Shown here in pieces: positions 6,337 through 15,076 of a DNA stretch of 15,715 nt (positions are counted from its first letter, which is position 1; the number at the start of each line of letters is the position of its first letter). Position numbers and translations under genes: made by a program. Under the pieces are notes generated by a model, which worked only from the letters and a program-made list of their open reading frames with translations, was not told where the DNA came from and made no database searches. Source of the stretch: Candidatus Omnitrophota bacterium (GTDB taxonomy: Bacteria; Omnitrophota; Gorgyraeia; 2-01-FULL-45-10); assembly GCA_026387135.1 (NCBI GenBank), contig JAPLMH010000087.1, forward strand, positions 1 to 15,715, written 5' to 3'.

Positions 6337-6917
6337 CACTTTATTACGCGTATCCTCTGTATTGGCCAATATAAAAGTATCGCCTTGCCGATAAGGTTCT
6401 TCTTAGGAACGAATCCCCAGTATCGCGAGTCTCTTGAGTTGGCGCTGTTGTCGCCCAGAGCAAAATAGGAACCACTGGGTACCGTAATGGCCGAGAGCTC
6501 TTTGCCGAAATCTCCCCTGTTGTAATAGTAGTTCGACTTCACCGAGTCGGGACCATCTATGACCTTTCCGTTTATAAGGATATTACCGCCCTTTATCTCA
6601 ACGGTCTCGCCTTCAATGGCTATCAGCCTCTTCACAAAATCTTTCTTTGGCGCCTCCGGGGATACGAAGACTATTATATCGCCTCTCTGGGGCTGCCTTA
6701 ACGCGGGAAGCCTTATATCCGTGAAAGGTATCTTGGCGCCGTAGATGAATTTGCTGACAAATATCCTGTCGCCTATTTCAAATGTCGGTATCATCGATCC
6801 CGACGGTATCTTGAACGCCTGGATCACGAACGTCCTTATCAGGAGCGCGAGTATCAGCGCTATTACTATGGACTCCGCCCATTCACGTATCTCCGATTTA
6901 AATCTTTCCTTTATCAC
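6336..6917 (-). CDS. lepB: Signal peptidase I
   Basis: Cleaves signal peptides from exported preproteins at the outer face of the cytoplasmic membrane. One N-terminal membrane anchor is visible (about residues 15-35), as in the short single-anchor form of the enzyme. Catalytic Ser41 lies in PSGSMIPT and general-base Lys96 in KDFVKRLIAIEGE; the later GDNSANSRDSRYWG box (about 156-169) is intact. At 193 residues it is a compact version without the large periplasmic insertion of E. coli LepB. It begins with GTG, preceded by a GAGAGGGG ribosome-binding site, 13 nt after lepA, an arrangement known from the E. coli lepA-lepB operon. Confidence 0.96.
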   Translation of the reverse strand: MIKERFKSEIREWAESIVIALILALLIRTFVIQAFKIPSGSMIPTFEIGDRIFVSKFIYGAKIPFTDIRLPALRQPQRGDIIVFVSPEAPKKDFVKRLIAIEGETVEIKGGNILINGKVIDGPDSVKSNYYYNRGDFGKELSAITVPSGSYFALGDNSANSRDSRYWGFVPKKNLIGKAILLYWPIQRIRVIK

Positions 6918-6930
6918 GATTCCCCTCTCG

Positions 6931-8727
6931 TTATGCGGTCTTCAACGCAGCTAAAAAAGCTTCCTGCGGTATCTCTACTTTTCCGAACTGTTTCATACGC
7001 TTCTTGCCCTCTTTCTGCTTCTCCCAGAGCTTCCTCTTTCTTGTTATATCGCCGCCGTAACATTTCGCGGTGACGTTCTTTCCTACTGACTTTATAGTCT
7101 CCCTGGCTATGATAGTACCGCCTATCGCCGCCTGGAGTATTATCTGGAATAGGTGGCGCGGTATGTTATCTTTCAACTTTTCTATGACCGCTTTTCCTTT
7201 CACATAAGCCCGATCCTTGAATACTAAACTCGATAAAGCGTCGCAGATCTCACCGTTGATAAGGATATCCAGCTTTGCTATCTTTGTAGGACGGTAGTCC
7301 AGGAATTCGTAGTCTAGCGAACCATAGCCTCTGGTGACGCTCTTGATCTTATCGTAAAAATCTACTATTATCTCGGCCAAAGGAATGTCATAGACTACCT
7401 GCACCCGCGATTCATCAAGATACTGCGTGGAGACATAAGTGCCGCGACGCGATTCCGCGAGGTCGAGGATGCTGCCCATATACTCTTTAGGGATTATCAT
7501 ATAAGCCCTTACATATGGCTCGTCTACCGATGCGATCTCACCGGGATTAGGCAGCTTCATAGGATTATCCACTTCTATCACATCTGAGGTATTCTTCATT
7601 ATTCTGTAAATCACGCTTGGAGCGGTCATTACCAGATTAAGGTCGTGCTCTCTCTCAAGCCTCTCCTGTATTATCTCCATATGCAGAAGGCCTAAAAATC
7701 CGCACCGGAAGCCCATGCCTAAAGAGGCGGACGATTCCGGCTCATATACGAATGACGCGTCGGATAGACGCATCTTACCTATGGCGTCCTTAAGCGCCGG
7801 GAAGTCCGCGCTATTCACCGGATATATTCCGCTGAATACCATCGGCCTTACTTTCTTATACCCCGGGAGGGACGCGCTCGCGGGATTATCCGCTTCGGTT
7901 ACCGTATCTCCAACGGAGACCTCTTTTGCGTCCCTTATATTACATGTGATATATCCTACCTCTCCGCAGCGCAGCTCTGTGACCTGCTCCGGGGATGGTT
8001 TAAAGACGCCCACCTCGAGAACGTCGTAAGTCTTGCCGTTCGACATCATCATTATGTGATCACCTTTTTTCAATACGCCGTTCATGAGCCTCAAGAGTAT
8101 TATTACGCCCTTATACGAGTCGAACTTCGAATCGAATATGAGCGCCTGGAGCGGATTTATCTCCTCACCTTTGGGCGGCGGGATCCTGGTCACAACGGCT
8201 TCCAGTACATCTTCAATGCCTATGCCCATCTTGGCGCTGGCCAATATGATCTCGTCTTTCTTCAGCCCCAAAATGTCGGATATCTGATTCTTCACCTTTT
8301 CGACCTCTGCGCTCGGCAGGTCTATCTTATTTATTACCGGTATGATGACCAGATTATGCTCCATGGCAAGATATAGATTCGCCACGGTCTGCGCTTCGAT
8401 GCCTTGGGCCGCATCTACTACAAGAAGCGCGCCTTCGCACGCTCCGATCGACTTCGAAACCTCGTATGTAAAATCGACGTGCCCGGGTGTATCTATAAGA
8501 TTGAGCTCGTAAGTGACCGCGTTCTTCGCTTTATAGTTAATGCGCACCGCACTCGCTTTTATGGTGATGCCCCTCTCTCTTTCGAGATCCATGTCGTCAA
8601 GCACCTGATCATGAAAATCGCGCTCGCTTATAGCACCCGTCACTTGAAGGATCCGGTCGGCAAGCGTGGACTTGCCGTGATCTATGTGGGCTATTATGGA
8701 AAAATTGCGGATCAGGGAGTTTTTCAT
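6931..8727 (-). CDS. lepA: Elongation factor 4 (LepA), back-translocating GTPase
   Basis: Ribosome-associated translational GTPase. The 598-residue length is canonical. GTP-binding motifs are P-loop AHIDHGKST (13-21), RGITI in switch I (52-56), DTPGH (79-83) and NKID (133-136). The LepA-specific C-terminal domain is seen in YGGDITRKRKLWEKQKEGKK and the tail FGKVEIPQEAFLAAL. It starts 7 nt after the stop of the phosphohexomutase gene and is followed by lepB. Nothing looks damaged. Confidence 0.98.
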   Translation of the reverse strand: MKNSLIRNFSIIAHIDHGKSTLADRILQVTGAISERDFHDQVLDDMDLERERGITIKASAVRINYKAKNAVTYELNLIDTPGHVDFTYEVSKSIGACEGALLVVDAAQGIEAQTVANLYLAMEHNLVIIPVINKIDLPSAEVEKVKNQISDILGLKKDEIILASAKMGIGIEDVLEAVVTRIPPPKGEEINPLQALIFDSKFDSYKGVIILLRLMNGVLKKGDHIMMMSNGKTYDVLEVGVFKPSPEQVTELRCGEVGYITCNIRDAKEVSVGDTVTEADNPASASLPGYKKVRPMVFSGIYPVNSADFPALKDAIGKMRLSDASFVYEPESSASLGMGFRCGFLGLLHMEIIQERLEREHDLNLVMTAPSVIYRIMKNTSDVIEVDNPMKLPNPGEIASVDEPYVRAYMIIPKEYMGSILDLAESRRGTYVSTQYLDESRVQVVYDIPLAEIIVDFYDKIKSVTRGYGSLDYEFLDYRPTKIAKLDILINGEICDALSSLVFKDRAYVKGKAVIEKLKDNIPRHLFQIILQAAIGGTIIARETIKSVGKNVTAKCYGGDITRKRKLWEKQKEGKKRMKQFGKVEIPQEAFLAALKTA

Positions 8728-8734
8728 CTGTTAA

Positions 8735-10159
8735 CTACAGGCCTTCCACTATTCTTTTTCCGAATTCAAGCATCGCCATCGCCTTTTTCCCGCTCGGCGC
8801 TTCGGCGTATACCCTGACTATCGGTTCGGTGCCGGAAAGCCTCATCATGAACCATGAGCGGTCTTCCAGTATGAACTTATATCCATCATAGTCCTTCACT
8901 TCTACAACTTCTTTATCGAGCACCTTCTTAAGTGGCTTTGTCTTCAGGAATTCCATGAGCGCCTTCTTCTTAGCGTCGGGCACTCTCAAATCGAGCCGCC
9001 TGTATTCGTATGTTCCGTACTCTTTTTCTATATCCTTTATTATCCTGTCAAGACTTTTACGCCGTGCGGCAAGCATCTCCAGTATGAGAAGCCCGGAAAG
9101 TATGCCGTCCCTTTCGGGTATGTAGTTCTTGAACGCCACTCCGCCAGTCTCTTCTCCCCCGATGAGGATATCGTCCTTACCCATAAGATCGCAGATATAT
9201 TTAAAGCCTACCTGCGTCTCATGCATCTTAAGGCCGTACTTTACACATATCTTCTCAATCAAGACGGTCCCGCAGATCGTCTGTATAACATCCCCTTTCA
9301 TCTTACGGTCTTCCAATAGATGCAATAAGAGTAGAGTCATGACTTTATGCCCCGTAAGCGGACTCCCGTCGGATAATACAACCCCGAGCCTATCCGCGTC
9401 ACCGTCAGTGGCAAGGCCGATCGAGTATCTGCCCTTTTTGGCAGTTATAGCGAGCTCCCTTAAGTTCGGCATTATAGGTTCCGGGTTTATGCCGCCGAAG
9501 GAAGGGTTAACTGTATTGTGAATGGTATCGACCTTGCATTTGCCGCCCTTCAGGAGCTCGGATATATAGCTATTGCCCGTGCCGTACATGGAATCCACTA
9601 TCACCTTAAGGGGCGCCTTCTTTATAAGTGCCACATTGACGTATCTCTTTATAAAAGCAATATGCCTTGGAATTATATTCTCCATGGCTATCATGCCTTT
9701 GAGTTTCAATTCATTCATAGGTTCGCACTTTATTGGATTTGCGTCCAGGAGAAGCTCCATCTTTTTTGTTATGTCGGGGCCGGCGGAACCGGAGTAGTGT
9801 GCCTTATACTTCATGCCGTTGTATCTGGCGGGATTATGGCTCGCCGTTATGACTACACCGCCCACGAGATTCTTATCTTTAATGGCATAACTGACTGAAG
9901 GCGTCGGGCACGGCCTGTCGGCTAAGATGACCGGGATACCGTTAGATGCCATCACCCGGGCGGTCAATTCTGCGTATCTATCCGATAAGAATCGAGTATC
10001 ATAACCTACAATCACCTTAAATTCCCTGTCGCTTAAGACGGCCTTTTGCGTCAGCACATAGTCCGCCATCGCCTGTGCGACCTTCTTTACATTATCAAAT
10101 GTGAACGTATCGCTTATGACGGCTCTCCAGCCATCCGTACCGAACTTTATCTGGGTCAC
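8735..10159 (-). CDS. Phosphoglucomutase/phosphomannomutase family protein
   Basis: An alpha-D-phosphohexomutase that interconverts hexose-1- and hexose-6-phosphates. All four active-site blocks are present: phosphoserine loop TASHNP with Ser107, metal loop DGDADR (252-257), sugar-binding GGEETGG (334-340) and phosphate-binding RLSGTEP (440-446). Length is 474 residues, normal for the family. Specificity for glucose or mannose cannot be read with confidence; the mannose-1-phosphate guanylyltransferase further upstream in the same block would fit a phosphomannomutase role or a dual enzyme. It begins with GTG, 2 nt after the rpe stop, with an excellent GAGGAGG ribosome-binding site 9 nt upstream that lies inside the end of rpe. 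Confidence 0.92.
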   Translation of the reverse strand: MTQIKFGTDGWRAVISDTFTFDNVKKVAQAMADYVLTQKAVLSDREFKVIVGYDTRFLSDRYAELTARVMASNGIPVILADRPCPTPSVSYAIKDKNLVGGVVITASHNPARYNGMKYKAHYSGSAGPDITKKMELLLDANPIKCEPMNELKLKGMIAMENIIPRHIAFIKRYVNVALIKKAPLKVIVDSMYGTGNSYISELLKGGKCKVDTIHNTVNPSFGGINPEPIMPNLRELAITAKKGRYSIGLATDGDADRLGVVLSDGSPLTGHKVMTLLLLHLLEDRKMKGDVIQTICGTVLIEKICVKYGLKMHETQVGFKYICDLMGKDDILIGGEETGGVAFKNYIPERDGILSGLLILEMLAARRKSLDRIIKDIEKEYGTYEYRRLDLRVPDAKKKALMEFLKTKPLKKVLDKEVVEVKDYDGYKFILEDRSWFMMRLSGTEPIVRVYAEAPSGKKAMAMLEFGKRIVEGL

Positions 10160-10161
10160 CT

Positions 10162-10803
10162 TTACGCGCCTCCTCTTAAATTTTTTATAGCGGCCGAATA
10201 ATCCTTTGCGCCGAATACATAGCTGCCGGCCACGAGCGCATTGGCGCCGCTCTTTCTGCAGTCAATGGCCGTCTCTTCGTTGATACCGCCATCAACCTCA
10301 ATATCTTTTTTGAATATCTTTCGCAAATTTTCTATCTTCGGAAGACAGTCCATTATAAAATTCTGGCCTGCGAACCCCGGCTCTACCGTCATCACAAGTA
10401 CCATATCCACCATCGGCAGCAGCTTCTCTATAGCTCCGATGCCGGTCTTGGGCTTTATCGAAATACCGGCCTTCTTATTGTAGTACTTTATAAGCTTGAT
10501 GACCTCTCTTGGATCCTCTTCTATCTCGGAATGAAAAGTTATTATATCGCTTCCGGCCTTGGCAAAGCTCTCGATATATTTGCCCGGATTTTTTATCATG
10601 AGATGCACGTCGAGCGGCAGCTTGGTGGCCGGCCTTATGGAGCTTACCACCGCCGGGCCTATGGTGATATTGGGGACAAAGTGGCCGTCCATTACATCCA
10701 CATGTATCCAGTCCGCTCCGGCATCTTCAATGAGCCTTACCTCCTGACCCAGCTTTGAAAAGTCCGCCGATAAGATACTGGGCGCTATTATATTCTTTAG
10801 CAT
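10162..10803 (-). CDS. rpe: Ribulose-phosphate 3-epimerase
   Basis: Interconverts ribulose-5-phosphate and xylulose-5-phosphate in the pentose phosphate or Calvin cycle pathways. It is a TIM-barrel protein of 213 residues, a typical length. Motifs seen are APSILSADF (7-15), HVDVMDGHFVPN (34-45), DVHLMI (65-70), EPGFAGQNF (141-149) and VDGGI (170-174). The expected metal ligands H34, D36, H67 and D171 are all present. The ATG follows the M50 protease stop by one nucleotide, with GGAGAA upstream. Confidence 0.97.
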   Translation of the reverse strand: MLKNIIAPSILSADFSKLGQEVRLIEDAGADWIHVDVMDGHFVPNITIGPAVVSSIRPATKLPLDVHLMIKNPGKYIESFAKAGSDIITFHSEIEEDPREVIKLIKYYNKKAGISIKPKTGIGAIEKLLPMVDMVLVMTVEPGFAGQNFIMDCLPKIENLRKIFKKDIEVDGGINEETAIDCRKSGANALVAGSYVFGAKDYSAAIKNLRGGA

Positions 10804-10804
10804 A

Positions 10805-11476
10805 TTATTCTCCGATCTTAAATTTACTCAAGGCCTCTTTGACATCCACTTGACGTCCTTCATTGGAAGCGGCCATGTATATGAATATCGCTATCGCTAT
10901 TAGCACCAGATTCACATTTACTATGCCAAAATAGGCGAATCCTAAGGCAAATATATGTCCCAGGCCCACAGCGAACTTCGTGGCCTTAACGTATCCGATC
11001 CTACCGGCCAGGATAGATCTCAATACCCTGCCCCCGTCCATCGGGAAGGCCGGTATAAGATTAAAGGCCGCGAGCATCAGGTTTATCCAGTAAAGATACG
11101 CGAATGTGAGAGGCCAGGTGGCAGTTGAAAGAGGCCTGTGGAAAAGGATCTCGGGACCTAAAAGGCTCTTCATAGGATTATAGAATATTATGATCACGGC
11201 AATATTAAAGAGCGGCCCCACTATAGAGATAAAAAATTCCTGGGACGGTTTTTCCGGCATAGATGACATTGAGGCGACGCCGCCGATCGGCAGCAGCGTG
11301 ATCTCCCGCACCTCTACCCCGTAATAGCGCGCCATCAGCGAATGGCACAGCTCATGCAGCGTAACGAAAGAGAAGACGCCTATCATCAAGACCAGCCACT
11401 TTATCCCCCCGGAAAGAAAGAATATCAGGAGGAGAAGAAAGGTCACATGGATATTTATCGATATGCCGAATATCAC
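10805..11476 (-). CDS. M50 (site-2 protease family) membrane metalloprotease, no CBS domains
   Basis: An intramembrane zinc protease of the M50B type. HELCH (41-45) is the HExxH zinc site inside a hydrophobic helix, and NLIPAFPMDGGR (139-150) carries the second motif with Asp147. Several further hydrophobic segments are seen up to about residue 200. It lacks the C-terminal CBS pair found in many relatives. The protein starts at a GTG that overlaps the end of the M16 gene by 4 nt. The N-terminus is short: the usual few residues and first strand before the G-I-x-I-x-I-H segment are nearly absent, and no better start codon occurs in frame before a stop at 11521-11519. A GGAGG site is 16 nt from the GTG, too far for normal use. 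Substrate is unknown. Confidence 0.85.
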   Translation of the reverse strand: MIFGISINIHVTFLLLLIFFLSGGIKWLVLMIGVFSFVTLHELCHSLMARYYGVEVREITLLPIGGVASMSSMPEKPSQEFFISIVGPLFNIAVIIIFYNPMKSLLGPEILFHRPLSTATWPLTFAYLYWINLMLAAFNLIPAFPMDGGRVLRSILAGRIGYVKATKFAVGLGHIFALGFAYFGIVNVNLVLIAIAIFIYMAASNEGRQVDVKEALSKFKIGE

Positions 11477-12546
11477 ATATGGCTCATAGTATCCTCCATG
11501 GTAAAGAGGAGCTGCCCTTTATAGAACTCCTTCGCCCGCTCGAGCTCTTCATCCGGAACGGGTTCGCTCTTTATCCTGTTGAGCTCCTTGAGTATCACCT
11601 GAAGCGCTTTGACGAGATTCGACTCGTCAAGTCCAGCGCCTACAACGAATGCGCCTGCATCCTCATATTTACGCACGCTCGACGATATTTCGTAGCACAG
11701 GGCAAGCTCATCCCTTACGGCATGAAATAAACGGGATGACATATTCGCTCCGAGTATTATATTGAGTATGCTGGCCGCATATCTGTCCGGCGATAGACGG
11801 TTCATCGCATGGAAGGCCAGCGCCATGTGTGTCTGTTCTGTATCCTTTTTCATGACCTCAAGAACCGGTCGGCTCTGGTTATTAACGGCCTTCACAAATT
11901 TAGAAGGCCCCTGCTTTGTGGTCCTCGACAGGTACTTACCCGCCATGCCCGAAAGCTCGTCCTCTTTTATCTTGCCCGTGCCGATCAGGAGCATATTATT
12001 GGCATTGTAAAAAGTATCCTTATAAAGATCAACATCCTTCTTCTGCATCGAGTTAACGCTCTCTACGGTGCCGGCCAGCGGCATCCCGAGAGGCTGGTCC
12101 GGCCACAGCATCTCCGTCAATATCTCATGTACATGCTGGGCGGGTATATCCTTATACATATTGATCTCTTCCACTATGACGCTCTTCTCTTTCTCTATCT
12201 CTTTCTCATCGAGCTTCGGATTTAGCACCATGTCGCTGAGTATATCTACGCCGAGTTCGGCATCTTTGGCGAGAAGCTTCACAAGGTAACAGGTTACTTC
12301 TTCGGACGTGAAGCCGTTAAAGCTGCCGCCACGTCCTTCTATAGACTCCTTTATCTTCTTCATATCCCTGGACTTAGTGCCTTTAAAGAGAAGATGCTCC
12401 AACAGATGGCTTATACCGTTGTTCTTCTTATCTTCATATCTCGCCCCGGCCCTTATCCATATACCGAAGGCGACGCTCTCCATGTGGCTCATCGGTTTAG
12501 CCGTCACGGCAAGCCCGTTATCCATTATTCTGGTCAGTTCACTCAT
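11473..12546 (-). CDS. M16 family zinc peptidase (MlpA/PqqL-like), C-terminally short
   Basis: An insulinase-type (pitrilysin) peptidase. The inverted zinc motif HLLEH is at 47-51 with ligands H47 and H51 and catalytic E50; the third ligand is expected at about E127 in VIVEEINMYKD. The second, structurally related half begins near residue 170 and includes the typical RLFHAVRDELALCYEISS stretch, ending at QLLFTMEDTMSHM. The protein stops there at 357 residues, whereas relatives such as B. subtilis MlpA have about 410 and continue for roughly 50 residues. The active site is intact, so activity is possible, but the last part of the C-terminal domain is missing. It starts at an ATG overlapping the ruvX stop by one base (TAATG). 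Confidence 0.9.
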   Translation of the reverse strand: MSELTRIMDNGLAVTAKPMSHMESVAFGIWIRAGARYEDKKNNGISHLLEHLLFKGTKSRDMKKIKESIEGRGGSFNGFTSEEVTCYLVKLLAKDAELGVDILSDMVLNPKLDEKEIEKEKSVIVEEINMYKDIPAQHVHEILTEMLWPDQPLGMPLAGTVESVNSMQKKDVDLYKDTFYNANNMLLIGTGKIKEDELSGMAGKYLSRTTKQGPSKFVKAVNNQSRPVLEVMKKDTEQTHMALAFHAMNRLSPDRYAASILNIILGANMSSRLFHAVRDELALCYEISSSVRKYEDAGAFVVGAGLDESNLVKALQVILKELNRIKSEPVPDEELERAKEFYKGQLLFTMEDTMSHM

Positions 12547-12968
12547 TATCGTTGATCTCGCTTTCTTGAATCCAGGTAGCTTTGTAATATTATCTGCGCC
12601 GCGAGCCTATCGGACAGCTTCCTTCTTTTGGCGCGGCTCATATCGCCCTCCAGCATCGCCCTGTCGGCCTGCATACTAGTAAGTCTCTCATCCCAGGTCT
12701 TTACCGGAACGCTTATCGTCTTCACGAGCTCATCCACAAATGAGACAGCTTCCCTGGTCTTCTCACTGTAGGTGCCATTCATGTTCAGAGGAAGTCCGAC
12801 GATCACTTCGCTGACACCATTCGACTCTACTATTCCTTTTATAATAGCCAGATCGCTCTTCAACTCTTTTCGCTGTATAGTATCGAGCCCCTGGGCCGTC
12901 AGCAATAATTCATCGCTCATCGCCACGCCTATACGCTTAGTTCCAAAATCAAGACCCAGTATCCTCAT
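12546..12968 (-). CDS. ruvX: RuvX/YqgF family RNase H-fold nuclease (putative Holliday junction resolvase)
   Basis: A 140-residue protein of the YqgF family, proposed to act in Holliday junction resolution and in 16S rRNA processing. The RNase H fold start LGLDFGTKRIGVAMSD is at 4-19 with catalytic-type Asp7; VGLPLNMNG (57-65) and WDERLTS (92-98) are further family signatures. Length is standard. It overlaps the preceding guanylyltransferase by 4 nt (ATGA) and its stop overlaps the M16 start, so coupling is likely on both sides. Confidence 0.95.
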   Translation of the reverse strand: MRILGLDFGTKRIGVAMSDELLLTAQGLDTIQRKELKSDLAIIKGIVESNGVSEVIVGLPLNMNGTYSEKTREAVSFVDELVKTISVPVKTWDERLTSMQADRAMLEGDMSRAKRRKLSDRLAAQIILQSYLDSRKRDQR

Positions 12969-13879
12969 ATTATCTTAGTTACTTTTCCGTCCTTCTCTAA
13001 AAAACGCCTGCCTTCCGCCTTCAGGACTTTCTTAAGGCTATCGAAGCTGCCGACGTCTTCCCATCTGTATGATCCTTTTACACAGTATATATCGTAGGCC
13101 TTCTCCATTATCGCGTAGTCTACCGATATATTGGGAAGCATATCGTACCTCTCTTCTATCTTGCGCATATCCTTCATAGGCTCATATATGCTTTTGGCCA
13201 GCCTCCTGACGGCACCTAAAAATGTGACCGCTTTAAATATGAATGTCCCGGTATTCCAGAGATAGCCGCCATCTTCGATAAATTTACGCGCCGTTTCTAT
13301 GTCTGGCTTTTCCACAAACCTCTCCACTTCGTATACCTCGCCCTTTCGCCCTTTGGCCCTTACTCTTATGTACCCATAGCCCGTAGCCGGAAAAGTGGGT
13401 TCCAGCCCTATCGTTACCAGCGCCCTGGAGTTGACCTTCACAAAATCGATAGCCTTCTTTAGGGTGCTTAGATATAAGCCCTCATTGCCTATATAATGAT
13501 CTGCCGGGAGCACCACTATCACCGCATCGCCGGATCTCTTCTTAAGCTCCAAAGAAGCCAGCGCTATAGCCGGCGCGGTATTTTTTGAGGCCTTTTCAAG
13601 TAAGAGATTACCTTTAAGTATTTTGGGGGAGCTCTTTCTTATCAGATGCGCCTGTCGCTTATTCGCCACAACTATAATATTTTCCATCGGGAGGATCTTT
13701 CTGACCCTTGCGACAGTCTTTGCAAATATGGTCTTCCTATCCTTCGTAACCGAAAGGAATGGTTTGGGCCTTGAAGGCTTCGATAGAGGCTGGAGGCGCT
13801 TGCCTATCCCGCCTACGAGTATGACGGCGTATACATTATTTGCAGAGCGCTTGGTATTTTGGGTATCGCGTTTAGTCAT
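12965..13879 (-). CDS. Mannose-1-phosphate guanylyltransferase (GDP-mannose pyrophosphorylase)
   Basis: A nucleotidyltransferase predicted to make GDP-mannose from GTP and mannose-1-phosphate. The signature GGIGKRLQPLSK, then RPKPFL, is at 23-42; PADHYI is at 125-130; FVEKPD at 188-193; SVDYAIMEK at 252-260; and WEDVGSF at 273-279, all as expected for the ManC-type enzyme. At 304 residues it is shorter than the common 340-360 and seems to end soon after the catalytic domain, with no isomerase domain. It overlaps the trpA stop by 8 nt. GDP-mannose is used for envelope polysaccharides; the downstream phosphohexomutase could supply mannose-1-phosphate (inference). Confidence 0.9.
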   Translation of the reverse strand: MTKRDTQNTKRSANNVYAVILVGGIGKRLQPLSKPSRPKPFLSVTKDRKTIFAKTVARVRKILPMENIIVVANKRQAHLIRKSSPKILKGNLLLEKASKNTAPAIALASLELKKRSGDAVIVVLPADHYIGNEGLYLSTLKKAIDFVKVNSRALVTIGLEPTFPATGYGYIRVRAKGRKGEVYEVERFVEKPDIETARKFIEDGGYLWNTGTFIFKAVTFLGAVRRLAKSIYEPMKDMRKIEERYDMLPNISVDYAIMEKAYDIYCVKGSYRWEDVGSFDSLKKVLKAEGRRFLEKDGKVTKII

Positions 13880-14675
13880 TATGAATTGCCTTTGCTAATT
13901 TTTTCGAGAAATCCGAAACTTTGGAGATAAGAGCATTATTATTTTTTTGATTATCGGCGATCATCTTGACGATGGCGCTGCCGACGATCACACCATCGGC
14001 TATCTTAGCCATATCCCGCGCCTGGCCGGGCGTTGATACTCCAAAACCTACCGCGACCGGCTTACTTGTCATCGACTTTATCTTCCTCACGTTCGAAGCG
14101 ACTTCGGGGGGCAACTTGCTCCTGGCACCCGTGACGCCGGTTAGGGAGACATAATAGATAAAACCTGTGGAATTCTTTACTATATCCTCTATCCTTTTTC
14201 TTGTAGATGTCGGCGCAGCTAAAAATATCGTTGCTATCTTCTCTCTTTTAGCGCACCGGATCAGGTCTTTAGCCTCTTCATAAGGCAGGTCGGGGATTAT
14301 TACGCCGTCAACCCCGTTATATTTACAGCTTTTGATAAAATTTTCAACACCATATTTTAATACAGGATTGTAGTAAGTCATGAACGCTATCGGTATCTCT
14401 GTGGCCCTTCTCAGTTCTTTTACCGCGGCAAATATTACTTTCAAGGTTACGCCTTTAAGAAGAGCCCTATGAGATGCGGCCTGTATAGTGGGGCCATCCG
14501 CCAATGGATCGGAAAAGGGTATCCCCAGCTCAATTATATCGACCCCCGCGCCTTCCAGTGCCGGCACCATTCTTTTTGTCGCCGCAAGGCTCGGGTCACC
14601 TGCCGTTATATAGGCTATGAATGCTTTTTTCTTGCGTGCTTTAAGGTATTTGAACTTCTTATCAATTCTATTCAT
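13872..14675 (-). CDS. trpA: Tryptophan synthase alpha chain
   Basis: Cleaves indole-3-glycerol phosphate to indole, which is channelled to TrpB. The catalytic residues fall at the same numbers as in E. coli: Glu49 (ELGIPFSDP) and Asp60 (PLADGP). Further TIM-barrel signatures are YITAGDPS (22-29) and YYNPVLKYG. The 267-residue length is canonical. The ATG overlaps the stop of the preceding DUF6941-like gene (ATGA), so its translation is likely coupled to that gene rather than directly to trpB. Confidence 0.97.
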   Translation of the reverse strand: MNRIDKKFKYLKARKKKAFIAYITAGDPSLAATKRMVPALEGAGVDIIELGIPFSDPLADGPTIQAASHRALLKGVTLKVIFAAVKELRRATEIPIAFMTYYNPVLKYGVENFIKSCKYNGVDGVIIPDLPYEEAKDLIRCAKREKIATIFLAAPTSTRKRIEDIVKNSTGFIYYVSLTGVTGARSKLPPEVASNVRKIKSMTSKPVAVGFGVSTPGQARDMAKIADGVIVGSAIVKMIADNQKNNNALISKVSDFSKKLAKAIHND

Positions 14676-15073
14676 TGTTTTTTGATCTCCATCTGCTTCA
14701 ACATTATCGGATAATTCAAAACGAGCTCATTATTCAGAAATATCTCCACCCAGTATTTACCGGGTGTCTCAAATAATAGATTGTTGAACCGCGAGATTAT
14801 CGTGTGGTGCGTATCTATATCGGATAATTTGAACGGCTGATCATCCGTCTGGAACACCACCCTCTTCGTGCCGGCATCGATCATGCGTATCTTCTGCGTG
14901 AACTCACCTTCACCCTTGCACCACCTGTTAGCGACGAAGAGCGTGTGATGCTTCGCCGGGAATTCCGCAGCATTTATCGCTTCGAAGATCCCGACGAGCA
15001 TGAACTTCCCGTTATCTTCCCTGCGAACATCGTCGCAGACCACCGAGAACTGCAAATTTGGCCTGATATCCAT
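14672..15073 (-). CDS. DUF6941-like small protein between trpB and trpA
   Basis: A 133-residue soluble protein, strand-rich by eye. The N-terminal pattern LQFSVVCDDVRRE, then NGKFMLVGIFEAI, resembles the widespread DUF6941 family, whose members start with a strand, a C/A-D-x-V-R stretch and a G-K-x-x-x-x-G-x-[FY] repeat; I make this assignment from memory of the family, without a search. The rest fits a beta-sandwich (VFQTDDQPFKLSD, GKYWVEIFLNNELV). No function is established. It begins 3 nt after trpB with AGAGGAG upstream and overlaps trpA by 4 nt, so it is cotranscribed with tryptophan synthase. Whether it relates to that enzyme is unknown. Confidence 0.72.
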   Translation of the reverse strand: MDIRPNLQFSVVCDDVRREDNGKFMLVGIFEAINAAEFPAKHHTLFVANRWCKGEGEFTQKIRMIDAGTKRVVFQTDDQPFKLSDIDTHHTIISRFNNLLFETPGKYWVEIFLNNELVLNYPIMLKQMEIKKQ

Positions 15074-15076
15074 GCG

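Noticed and set aside
6337..6369. Upstream start of pgsA giving eleven extra residues
   Set aside because: It would overlap lepB by 34 nt and breaks the standard PgsA N-terminus; the TGATG start at 6336 fits better.
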